64,000 nucleotides of DNA from Apostichopus japonicus. Its lineage: Eukaryota > Echinodermata > Holothuroidea > Aspidochirotida > Stichopodidae. The notes under the pieces are model-generated. The model had not been told where the DNA came from. It saw nothing but the letters and a program-made list of their open reading frames with translations, and made no database searches. Both the position numbers and the translations under genes were made by a program. The DNA lies in the NCBI RefSeq assembly GCF_037975245.1, contig NC_092563.1, forward strand, positions 23,902,960-23,966,959, in the 5' to 3' direction. Shown here one piece after another: positions 25,458 through 37,700 of this stretch (the first letter of the stretch is position 1; the number at the start of each line of letters is the position of its first letter).

Positions 25458-26093
25458 AGCTAAATTGTACGGAAACTTAAAAGTGCCATCAACATAAGAA
25501 AACTTTGCCCCAATAAGACAACATTTTTCAGTAAATTGTTTAGATAACAAGATAATATCCTATCAATCATCAGAAAATGTTGGATTGCTCTGTTGCTTTA
25601 ACAACTTATTATGTCATCAATTCAACAATTTCCTGCAAAATGTTCAATTGTTCACTTCATTCCAATTGAGTAAGTGAACAATTAAGTAAGTTGTAAATTA
25701 AACATTTTGCAGAAAATTGTTCACTTGCTCAGTTGGAATGAAGTGAACAATTAAACATTTTGCAGATAAATGTTGAATTGACGAGATACGATAAGTTGTC
25801 AATTAAACTTTTGCAGAAAAATGTTCAATTGCTCAGTTGGAATGAAGTGAACAATTGAACATTTTGCAGGAAAATGTTGAATTGACGAGATCTGCTAAGT
25901 TGTCAATTAAACATTTTTGCAGAAAATTGTTCAATTGCTCAGTTATAAAGCAACTGAGCAATCCAACAATTTTTCTGGTTTTTGATAAGATATTATCTTG
26001 TTATCTAAACAATTTACTGACAAATGTTGACTTATTGGAGCAAAGTTTTCTTATGTTGATGGCACTTTTAAGCTTCTGTAAAATTGTTCACGC
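25458..26093. mobile_element. fold-back palindrome, ~635 bp
   Basis: The outer arms (about 25458-25600 and 25945-26093) are inverted copies over roughly 140 bp, for example AAGTGCCATCAACATAAGAA against its complement near 26050. The interior is built of alternating direct and inverted copies of units such as GAACAATT, TTTTGCAGAAAA and CAGTTGGAATGAAGTGAACA. The whole could fold into a long hairpin. It looks like a fold-back-type MITE; no clear target duplication was found. Confidence 0.75.
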
Positions 26094-26639
26094 AAAGTTT
26101 GATTCTTAAGTAATGAGAAGCAGTACAAGTTTGTTATGGTAGCCAGACAGTCTTGACAGCTTCTGCTGAGCTGTACTTTCACAAATGTCTGATTTTTTTG
26201 TTAAAACAACAGGCTCTGCAGACAAAACAAATTAGAGTAGTTTTGGACATCTAACCATTTTATGTCTACATCACCTCTCCCTCACCCCCAGTCTCTCGAA
26301 CACTCACGTTTTTTGACGATTGATTGGTATATATATAGAAACGTTTTGAAATGTAATTAATTTTCATGTTTTGCCCGAAGGACTTTCCACATTTAAAGGA
26401 TAATGTTCAATGCATCGTCAAAGTTTGACAATGGGTTAGTTCTATGCCAGCGAAGGGGGGGGGGGAGGGGGTCTGATCGTCTGAGATGGGGTAAAAGTCT
26501 TAGGGCAATAAAAGCTAATATTCTCTCGGAAGATCAGAAGCATAATAAGATCATTGGGGGACTTCTTGTATCAATGATTCTAATTGAGGTAATGAGGTAA
26601 AACAAATTGACTAACATCAGATTAAAGAAACTATAACCT

Positions 26640-26910
26640 CTCTCAAAAGGGACCTGGGTAACAATAAAACCTTGCTCCCGGCGTTTCAGGGAGCCTCATC
26701 TAATCCTTGCGTCCACCGGGATTCCAACCGGGGCCTCCTTTATATATACATACATATATATATTCATATATATACATACATATACATATACATACACACA
26801 CATATATATATATAAATGAAAATCGTAATGAGTTGGAAAATCAAGAACAGTGATAAAACTTCCAGCCTTCACCGTGATTCGAACCCGGGCCTCCCGCTTA
26901 TATATATATA
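26640..26910 (-). mobile_element. two tRNA-SINE remnants separated by TA microsatellites
   Basis: On the minus strand 26905-26815 reads GCGGGAGGCCCGGGTTCGAA (B box) followed by the same TCACTGTTCTTGATTTTCCA tail as the SINE at 14859. A second unit at 26745-26640 has GGAGGCCCCGGTTGGAATCC and a different tail. The A-box halves are replaced by (TA)n. Confidence 0.65.
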
Positions 26911-26925
26911 TATATATATTAAGAA

Positions 26926-29279
26926 TAACAGAATATACATAATGAGAACTTCAGTATTGGAAAGGTTTATTTAGACTGAGTAACATTTTATTTGAGACAT
27001 CTGTGAAAGACATTGATCAGAGAAACCATCAAATTGAGAAACATTTCTGTATATTTAACAAAATTTATTAACACTGACACACGAGAGCTCCCTTATAAAA
27101 ACAAATATTTTCTAACTTCTGTAAAACTTTTTTAGCAAACGATAAATATTCTTTGATGCAGTTTAATTTGAGTAAAAGGCATATAAACCTGACTGTGTGA
27201 TGTGTGTAGACTTTTGAATTGTGTTCAAATTACTCGGTTATTTTATTATAATATGAAGATAAAATACAATTTTCCAAAGGCAATCAAATGACTAGTCTTG
27301 TGAGGGAGAGAGAGAACCCTGTGATATGAATTACAAACTCCAGATCTGATGAGAACTTAAACATCTAAAATAGCTCATCTCTTTAAGCACCAAAAATAAA
27401 ACCTTGTAACATGAATGGTTTATCTACAAACATTCTTTCACTTTACTGTGATGCAAATTTTCACACTTCGTAAGTGCAACGATCCAATCACAGACATAAC
27501 GACTAATGAATTCATATATTTTTGAAGACAAGAAAAAGGTACAAGTAAAACAAAAGCCAATACCAATCTCACCATGAGAGAATTAAATTTGGTAATTTAA
27601 CCAATCTCACCAAGAGACTAATTTATGACATTCAAAGAAAAGAAAGGTAAGGGTGTGAGGGGGGGGGGGGGTGTGGTCTATAGGTATTGCATAATAGCTG
27701 CCTCCATTTGAATATTTTTAACAGATGTGATATGTTAGTTAGGATAGACAAATGTTTTGTCTTTTTTAGTATATCTTCAATATTCTTCAGCCGGCCTAAT
27801 GGACTAAGGCTACTCAGCGAACCAATTTTGACTTTATTTGCAGAAAACTGAAACGTGGAGCAATTTCCTACCTGGCAATCTGAATATTCATCAACCAGAT
27901 GAAGGTTAACTTAAATCCTATCCATTTACTGGAAGCTGCAACCAATAACTGGTCCTAGATCTATGCATATTTCATACATTCAAAGAATTTGAATGTAACA
28001 ATGACCTCTGGTTGGCAGATTCTACTAAAGTATTAATGTGCAATTAATGCACAGAGCTTAAGCTACGCATCATGTAAACTCATATTGGAGCTGATCTGAA
28101 CAGTTTGGTTTTTGTTTGAATGCTGAAAATTATTTTCTTAGCTGTGTTGATTAAACAACAACCCTCACAGCAGCATATAAAATGGACCACAATATGATTA
28201 CTAGCATATCAAATTCACAGCACTATATAAAACTAACAGAACATAAAACGGGAACACTGTAAGATATCATACAGAAGTCAAAACAAAAATGTGTTCAAGT
28301 TTTAAAAAGAAGGAATTTTGTTTTTTTCGCCGTCACAATACTTCAAGAGAAGGAGCTTTAATAACCGACTAGCATTAAATACAACATTCGCTGTTATAGA
28401 TCTGGTATTATTTGCAATTCTGATAAATCCTTATTTGTATTCTTTTATTTTTTTTTTTTATCATTTGATTACAGTACATACAATATCAATCGTTACTTTT
28501 CATTTTTGGACACATACAAAAAGATATCGATATTGCACATTCCTTTAGAAAAAAAATACAAGTCACTGATTTCAGGAGTGGTGCTAGTTAACACAATTAA
28601 CATAACCGTTGTTGTTAATTAACTATATAAGGTCATCAACATCTAAATCGTCATGATTTCTGGTTCAAGAAGGAAACAGACGTGCAAAATCCTTCATTAA
28701 TGAACTTTTGTTTTGAACTAAAACAACATGAATAATATTTAATATTTCTTCTAATTCTTACACAATTTATGACATATTGAATAGTCAGTGCTTGTTTGAA
28801 AGTCTATAGTACAAGGACAATAAGCACTTATTATTGTTTAACTAAACTGGTCAAAATTTGCTCAATATTAGTCAAAACATGTATTAAAAGTATATCTACA
28901 ATAACTTAATATGAACCATTAGCTGATATTAATGAAAGGCTGAACCAAGATTGCCATGTATGAAGGGTCGAGTTTCATGTAATAAATGTTTTTGATGAAA
29001 AGTAAAACAAGAGCCCAAAGAGGCACTATGGTTCCTTGCTTAATGGAATATTAAAGTGTTGTATGTCATCAAATTGCAACTGCAGAGGTCTAGTAATTAA
29101 CAGGTTGAAGAGTCCCATTATGACCTAATATAAGAAAAAAAAAAAAAAATATTTTGGCTGCACAAAAAAGAAGAAGTGTCTCGAATGCAGTTGAGGTGGA
29201 AATAAGATTAAGGCCCACTTGTCCACAAAATGGGTCAGCCAAAATTTAGGGCCAAAAAGGGCCTAAAATATTTTGGCCC
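26926..29279. other. intergenic, nothing recognised
   Basis: AT-rich and non-coding, with a G-run at 27659 and no recognisable gene or repeat family. Confidence 0.4.
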
Positions 29280-29760
29280 ACATGTACCAGCTATTAACCA
29301 ACTACTGTATTCAAAGTTTGGATACAATGTGATTTAAGATTGTGGAGTTGTGTTTTGTGGAGCAATTTTAAGATTTTGGCCATACCCAAACATATAAGGC
29401 CCAATAAAATTTTGCCTCTAAATGGTACTAACATATTTGGCCCAATAAACTGGCTCAAAAATATATTTGCTGCCCAAATATTGAACCCCACTAAATGTGG
29501 GCCCAAATGTTCACAAAAATATTGGGACCTACACATTTGGGCCCAAAGAATCTCAAAAAGCATTTGAGGTGCAAATAAAATCTGGGCCCAACCAGATGAG
29601 AAATGGGCCCGCAAATATTTGGGGTCCAGATGATCCCAAAACATTTAGACCTACATGTACCAGCAATTAACCAACAACTGTATACCAAGTTTGGCTACAA
29701 TGCAACTTATGGTTGCAGAGTTATAGCAATATAAAGATTTTTTATGTTTGACCCCATAAC
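29280..29760. repeat. GGGCCCA-rich repeat bounded by ~75-bp direct repeats
   Basis: Blocks at about 29281-29355 and 29646-29720 are direct copies (ACATGTACCAGC, ATTAACCAAC, CAAAGTTTGG/CCAAGTTTGG, TACAATG). Between and before them TTTGGGCCCA-like words recur about a dozen times with irregular spacing. Unknown repeat family. Confidence 0.6.
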
Positions 29761-30082
29761 CTCATTAATACTCATAAAGTCAGTACCAAACACAATACGG
29801 CACACACTCTTGTTGTTGTGTTATTGTGGACCCAAGCAAGACACACACATGAACTGCATAACAATGTAGGTCAGGGAGATTGTCAATAATATCTTAGTTT
29901 TTAAATATAAGAAAAAAGTGACAAGTTTTCAAATTTGCTTGCTAATATGTGACTAATAATACTTTAGAAAAGAGTGTGGGTGCTGAAAGATTGACGATAG
30001 AATCAAATTAATTCCTCGTTGATTATCTACCTTCATTTGCTGACAAAAAATAAAGTAAAACATAAAGGTTAGCTTGATTAAG

Positions 30083-30088
30083 TTTATT
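30083..30088 (-). promoter_or_regulatory. candidate poly(A) signal of the TMX3-like gene
   Basis: AATAAA on the minus strand, about 320 nt downstream of the TMX3-like stop codon. It is the first canonical hexamer I found after the stop. Confidence 0.45.
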
Positions 30089-30341
30089 CTTATTTTGAAT
30101 AATAATAGGACAATCAGTAGGTTGGGTAAAATTGTTGACTAAAGGCCCAAAACTCTGTTTTCAAGGGTCATTTCAGTATGTAACAAAATGTTAGCTAAAC
30201 TTGCTACCAAAAAACCCCCCTGTTTCTAAGACACTTTCCACCAGAATAATTCCATGAAGATTGTATTAAGAGGATATACCAATGACTAATAGTCAAAAAC
30301 TAATAGTAACATTCAATAAACGTTCCGATTGCTCCGAGAGG

Positions 30342-30396
30342 ACCGTAATGGGGTTATTACGGTCATCCGATAGGACCGTGATAGGGTCATTACGGT
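30342..30396 (-). other. two tandem hairpins in the TMX3-like 3' UTR
   Basis: Two adjacent inverted repeats lie within the first 65 nt after the stop codon. ACCGTAAT/ATTACGGT has a 6-nt loop (30342-30363). ACCGTGAT/ATTACGGT also has a 6-nt loop, with one imperfect pair (30375-30396). The two are tandem copies of one ~33-bp unit. Confidence 0.7.
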
Positions 30397-30405
30397 AGGA
30401 CATCC

Positions 30406-30621
30406 TCAATCTGCTTTGAGGTGTTCCTCCTCGTTACTTCCTCCTTCGTCGTACAGTTCCTCCTCTAACTCCTCCATCCCTTCCTCTCCTTCGTCCTCTG
30501 TGTCCATCTCTCCTTCCTCGGCTGGTTCTGCAGTACACAGCGAGTAACAGACGAACGTCATCAGTATGGACGGGAGACCAAGCAGTAACGTTGTCAGGAT
30601 GGGCTGGGCACTCCACATGGC
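30406..30621 (-). CDS. TMX3: TMX3-like last exon: membrane helix and acidic tail
   Basis: It follows an acceptor TTTTTACAG (30622-30630 on the plus coordinates) in phase 0. It encodes [20 protein letters not shown], the rest of the helix ending CYSLCTAE, then about 40 residues in which Glu and Asp predominate, and TGA at 30406-30408. Human TMX3 has the same layout (helix, CYG-TAD, acidic tail). The terminus EEEHLKAD lacks the KKXX di-lysine of the human protein. Confidence 0.93.
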   Translation of the reverse strand, partial: AMWSAQPILTTLLLGLPSILMTFVCYSLCTAEPAEEGEMDTEDEGEEGMEELEEELYDEGGSNEEEHLKAD

Positions 30622-33600
30622 CTGTAAAAACAAACAAAGAGACACATCTATGATCATATCAGAAAATCAGGGGTGGTGGAGGAGGGGTGAATTGTTGGGA
30701 GGGGAGGGGAAGGGGTGTGTGAGAGGAGACAGGAACTTTAAAGGAGAGTGAGATACATGCCCACCAAAGAAAGTGCATCTCAATCTATGATATAGGACAG
30801 TTTTCACAGTATTTTCACAGAATCTGGAAACTGAAAATAGAAACTGAATACTTTGCATTAACTAAAAGGAGCACTTTTAATTCATTGAAAGGGATTTTTT
30901 TTTTACACAACCCTGGGAGGAGGGTTATGTTCCCCTGGATGTAATGTCCCTGTCAAAAAGATTCAGTAAAGAGAAATTAATCAAACAAATGTGACATGAC
31001 ACAAACAGAAATACAGCGATGATTTACACACAACTCTCCCTCTCTCTCTCGCCATGGTGTGGAGGTAGAACATTCCTAGATGGAATGTCATCCTCTTGTC
31101 CCTCAATATGTGTAGAACTGATGTTTTATGATCATTCCATGAAGATGAATAAAGGATTTGAACCATTTAAGATTTAGTTCTGAGGGCTTCACCCGACACC
31201 ATCCCTTCAAAAGCTTTTTTTGTGTTTGATTGCAAATGTTACAAATATGCTCAAAATGAAATTGGACTTGATCCCGAAAAAAAATTGTTAAAAAAAGATG
31301 GTTTTTACCAAAGGAATATTACTTTAGCAAGACACAAGTGTATTTGATTCTAAACATTTTGTTGTCAATTTTTTACATCAGTATTAATCATACGCAAGCT
31401 GCGACTCAAAAGTCTTTTTTGTATTTTGCAATTCCATCCCTTTTTCTGAATTGAGACTGGGAATAGTCAAGCTAATAAATGAACTGCATTGTTAATTAGA
31501 GATTAAATTCTCAAAGACTGTCAGAGTTACCAAGATCGATGCAAACGCATCTTTTACACAAACTGTTAACATCCCCCTTTGGTTCATTAATACCAATCAC
31601 GTCCTGCCTACTGCTTATTATTACACTCTGGTTCACCGAGTTATTGCTGTTAGAGTAAAGTCAACATAAAGGGTCGTATAAGGTTAAAAAGTCATCTATT
31701 ATGAAGAATAACTTTACCAAACTTATACAAACATGTACAGAATAATTTGTATCCTGTAGCACAAGGTACAGCAACACAGTTAGCATAAATCTAGCATGCT
31801 TTGCTAAGGAGTATTAGCTTCACTAGTACCAATATTAAATAGAATTTAAACAGAATTTAAATGAACTGCAACTGAACTGTGTGCCTTCTACATCTTAAAG
31901 GGATGTAGTGTTGTACGTCATACATAATTCAAAATATCCCTAGTCATGGCAATGTTTATACATTGGGCTCTCTCATCTTAAAGTCACAGTTTAGCTTTAA
32001 AATGCAAATGTCATAATTCTATAGAGTACTCCATACTGATACAGCTCTCTGTCCAGACTAGTCTAAACTGAGACAATGATACTGTTTTAAAGTGGTCTAA
32101 CTCTAGCATAGTCTACACTGATAATACTCTAGATTAGTCTATGATACTGCTCTACTGTACTGTAGTATATTCTCAATAAGTCTACAATAATGTTGCATTT
32201 AAGTAAACATTGATACTGCTCTAGGATAGTCTATCCTGATAAAACTCCCAGACACTCCCAGAGTATTGTACTGTGGATAAGTCTAAATGATACTGTTCCA
32301 AAGTGGTCTACACTAGCAAAGTCTAGTACACTGATAATACTCTAGCATATTTTACTCTAGATTAGTCTATCATGACACTGCTCTACTGTAATTCTATTCT
32401 AAATAAATCTACAGTAATACAGCTTGAGAGTTGTTTTGATCAATCTCAAAATTAATCTGCATTGATACTGCTCTATAATATTAGTCTATACTGATCATTA
32501 CAAACAACATTTGGTAGTCTACTAAAACATGTAGCAGTTAAAGTAATGTTAAGTACATAGACCACCGAAACCTCATTTGCAAGACAATAAAATTCACTCG
32601 TTAAATTTCAAGTTTGTAACTTCAATTAAATTTTTCTTAGATATATATAACACATTCATAGTTTAACCAATATGCATTTTTCTGCCCACTCTTGCTTTTA
32701 AATATTTAATATGAACTTACATCGCCTTCTTCAGTAAATTTACCTACAGAAGTGGCGCCTACATATAAATACTTGTGTATGACCTTGGATATGCTAGTTG
32801 GAGTAAAAAAATTGCAGGTTAAATGTGGTTAATATTTCATCTCTCTACTGAGGCCATTTCTTTCAACAGAAAGTTGACAAATATTAGGAATTTGTCATGG
32901 AGATTTCACCAAGCTACAACCACAGCATTATGTATGAGCGGACTGCGCAAATAGAAGCACTAATCGCAAAGCTGCCCGATGAATTGTTTCCAGATTGGAC
33001 TTGAAAGATTAATTGAAAAAGAACTGTAGAACCCTTGCCTTATATTGTATTAGCATGCTACTCTAAGATGATATATTCTCCTGTTAGTTTTTGAAAACAG
33101 TTGCATTTTCTCTATCTTTTCCTGTTTATGTTTTTGTAAACAATTCCAACTAATTTGTCTGTAGTTTTCAAATTGTTACATTCATCCCAACCATAGATCT
33201 CGAAAGAAATGCTACAGGAAGTTACGGGTCCATCACACCTGCCAGCTAATAAATGCACACCATAAACCAGTCATGTTTTTTTTGGGGGGGGGAGGGTGGG
33301 CATCATTGGGAATGGAAGTTAACAGAGTGTGAAAGTTTCACAAAACGAACCGTAACACAAAAGAGTCATACAATATCATGTCACATTTTGTGTTTATTTT
33401 GAAACAATTTCTGGTAGTCATGGTGATCGATCTACCAAATGGCACGAATAAAACCTTCATCAAAATTGAACATTAGTTTAGGTTTTATGATTATCCCAAA
33501 TGATGAAAATGTTAATAAATATTTCATTCCTTCTTTCATATTTGCATTTTGTAAAGCTGTTTATTAAACTTGAAGGAAAAAAATGTCCCGGTGACAAAAA

Positions 33601-34652
33601 GATTAAAAATCAAATCTAGTCATAAATTACTGACTCACTACTTAACATTGATTCCGTAAACAAACATCTAATTGGTCTTAGTTTGATCCAAGAAAATCTC
33701 ATTTTCAGTATAAAACTCATGAACTTGGCAAACTTGTCAGAAGTTGATACCCAGAGTGCTTTACAAAAAGCTACTATAAGGAGAGAAAAAGGCAGTTGTA
33801 GGCTATGACCTTTGACATTTCATCATCCCATGGCATATTTGCTATCAAAACTATCTTCTTAGCTTGTCTATCATAACAACCTCCCACTGGGTTCGTTGAC
33901 ACTGACAGGGGTCTATCTTCAACATCACTGCAGCTGCCAGGTACCTAAATGGGCTCCAAACCTTTTCCATGTGTATACCCACTGAGACTTATTTGTAGAC
34001 CCCTGGCAGGTTTATCATAATACATCAATTTAGGCAAATTACCACCAAAAATTTGTTGATCTAGGCAGAATCGGTTATTTCTTCACACTGATTCCCAATT
34101 TTCTTTTACGTTCAATTTTTTTTTTTCTTACTCCTCACTCATGATTTCGGGGTACACCCCTCAGTCCGACAAGTTTTCAGTCCGACAAGTTTTCAGTCCG
34201 AAAATAAAATACACGTTTTCAGTCCGAAAATGAAATACACGTTTTCAGTCCGAAAATGAAATACACGTTTTCAGTCCGAAAATGAGATACACGTTTTCAG
34301 TTGGAGAATGAAAGCATGCAGTTTTAATGCCATAATACCACCAATAAACGGTGACAGCCCGAACTGATAGTAAAGAAATCGATTGAATCTTTCGTATTAT
34401 GTCTCACATCACCGGCCTCAACCCCTTAGCAACTATCAGTTACAAACATATGTAATCCGTTCTTTGCTCCTTAATCCGCTTCCTGTATAGTCATGGTTTA
34501 TTTGGTACTAATTCCATCAATGCAATTTACACTTGCCTAGCGTCATACTTTCATTGTGTTACATTTTGTACTTTTCATTCGACTGCCAAGTATTGCTGAC
34601 GAAGGTCTCAATATATTTTCAAAAACTTTACTCCTTATTTGTCAATTATGAG

Positions 34653-34732
<80 letters not shown>

Positions 34733-37700
34733 ATATATATATATGTGTGTGTGTGTATATATATATAAATATATATATATGTGTGTGTGTATATATATAT
34801 ATATATATGTGTGTATGTATATATATATATATATATGTGTGTATATATATATATGTATATATATATGTGTATATATATATATATATATATTTTTTTTTTG
34901 TGCAATTTTTGCAATTTAATAAAACAACATTCAAATACTTGAATATGTAGTACAAAATGCACAGAAGGTCCACTTTGTTGGGGCAGTTTTAGGTGATTTT
35001 GTGGTTTTCCCCTTCATACCAAAGTTAAGTGTACCACTGCCCTTGGAAGTCACCCCCCCCCCCCCTCCATCCATAAACTGAACCTTCAGACTCACACATA
35101 GACTCGTAGACCTGACGTCAAACTAGGTAAATTGTTATTTTTACAATTTGACACATTCTACTAGGAGCAGGGATACTAGGAGCAGGGATATTATTATTAT
35201 TATTATTATACGGTGGAGGGTGGGGCGTGACCGTTTGAAAATGTGATCATAAAGACCTCTAAATGCAATGATTATAAAGCAAACACTTAACTGATGTAAT
35301 TTTGGACACTCCCTCACCCCTTCTCGGCCTCGTGCACCCCCTCACCCCCTTCTCCCCTCTTACACCCCTCACCCCCTTCTCACCCTCTTATATCCCCCTC
35401 GCCCTCGAACTCGATAATCTTGTTCATATACGATACTTTTCTTTCTACATCTTCTACAATACGTATAAGCAATAATACAACCGTCATCTTGTATGCAATT
35501 CAGAAAAGGCTATAAGAAAGCCTTGTCGTTAAACACTGGCAAGCAATAATTGATTCATTTATTAACGTAACGTTAAGTTTGACTTGACAAGACTCTTCGA
35601 CCGAGGAGCCGAGGATTATGGTTCATTTCGTCTTATATGTTTACAAGAGGAACAATTAAAAATCAGTAATCGCACAAAATGAATTAAACTCGGGCTATGA
35701 TTTTTTTATGAGGTAGTAATAATCTTGAAGCGACCGACTTTTTTTTTTTTTTAATAATGTAGAATTTTGAAGCCGTGGTTGCTTCTATCAAGATTGATAA
35801 TTTGTACACAATGATCAGTTTAAAGAAACACATGACGATAAGAAACCCTTTGTTGTTCATTTTAATTGTCTTTTATGGCGTTTAGAGATAATCGATTTCA
35901 AACTCATGTGTGCGGCCTTTGTACTCTCAGTAAGATGTATCTATTGAGACAGAAATGTTCATATATATTGGCCATTCAAGTGATTCAACAGGCAATATAT
36001 AAACTCAACATAATACGCGGTATAAACATTCCAAAACTTACTGGTTTGGATATTTACGAGTGACGAGCTTACCTGTCTCCTCACAACCTTAGCACTTCAT
36101 TCTACTGTGCCTATAAAGTCTTGGTAAAATAATAACACTGTGCGCCCTCTATGACCGGGCCCCCCCGGTCACTCCTCCTTTCTCATGAGACCATTCCTAA
36201 AAAGTGGCCTCACGGTTACGAAGATAGGGGGTGGCTAGGACCCTCTAGCCAGCCCCAACAACTCCTGTCGAGAAAACTCCCTTAGGTGAGCCCCTAACAA
36301 AAAGTCACTGACGCCTTCCTAGCAGGGGGGAGTGTAACCCTCTCCGGCGCAGCGGAGCAGGGGGAACACTCTCCTGGACCCTGCAGGCGTAACTACCCCT
36401 TATCCTAACAAGGAGCCTAATTTGTAATACCCGACACCTGTTAACCGCAAAAACAACTTAGGTGAGAGCGTATACGGAGTAGAACATGTAATATAAACGC
36501 ATACGAAAAACATAAAGTTACACTCACCGATAGACCTGGCCGGAGACTCTCTAGTCGTAGTTGGCTCTGTCTATCTGGTGTGGTGCCTGGAGTCGTGAGT
36601 CAAGTCGAACGACCGCTCCCCCGTCCGGCTGTGTCCCACCTTCCTCGGGGGAGGGAGGCGGGAATGGAGACAGGTAAGCTCGTCACTCGTAAATATCCAA
36701 ACCAGTAAGTTTTGGAATATTTACTTCGCTCCTCGCTTACCTGTCTCCTCACAACCTTAGCACCGAGTGGCACTGCCCGATGGTGGGAGGCCCGAGGGGT
36801 GGGACCTATTACCCGCCGGACCTCGCATCACCGCGCTACCAAATGCCGCCCCGGCGTGTAGTGTGTCAGTTAGATAGCAGGCGACGAACGTAGTTGGTGT
36901 TTTCCACGCTGCCGCCTTGAGGATGTCCTCTATCGGGATACCGGCAAAGAGGGCTGTGGAGGCTGAGATCCCTCTGATGTCGTGGGCTCTTGGCCAGGCA
37001 GCCCCCGTTGTGAACGGGCGTATTGTCTCCACTAGCCATCTGGACAGGGTATCCTTGGAGGCCGATGTGTAGGGTGGTCGTGGCAGGATGAAGAGGGAAG
37101 TTGTTTGTCTTAACTTCTCTGTCCTGCTTAAATACCACTTCAAAGCCCTGACTGGGCACCATCGTTTGTCCTCGGCCACTGATGACAGGGTTTTAATCTC
37201 CGGGATGAAGATGTCTCCCGGCAAGAAGGTCAGGGCCTGGTTCTTGGCAATGAAGGCCGGGTCTGGAACCATCCTCACCCCATGGCCCTCGAATCTGATG
37301 TGGTTCGGTTTGGTCGTTAGGGCATGTAGGCAGCTCCTCCTTCTTGCTGACGCTACCGCAATAAGAAAGAGTGTCTTCTTTGTGAGGGCAGCTAGGGAAG
37401 CGTTTGCCATTGGCTCGTATGGAGGCCCTGCCAGGGCATGCAGTACTGCTGAGAGCCCCTAGGAGGGGGCTAACCGTCTGACTCGTGGACGGCGATTAGC
37501 CATGCCTTTGATGAGCTGGGCAATGTCTAGGTTATTGCCCAGAGTGGAGCCGTCTGGAAAACCCTGGTGGATGGCAGCGATGGCCGACCTGTAATTTTTG
37601 ATTGTAGAGACTTGTTTGCCTTCTCTGAAGAGTGAGAGTAGGAACTCGGCAGTCTGTGCTATAGAGATCTTAGTAAGCAGTATCTGTCTAGGCCGGCACC

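Noticed and set aside
34533-34973. Long Tyr-Ile-rich open frames on both strands
   Set aside because: They are translations of a (TA)n/(TG)n microsatellite with no start context or homology.
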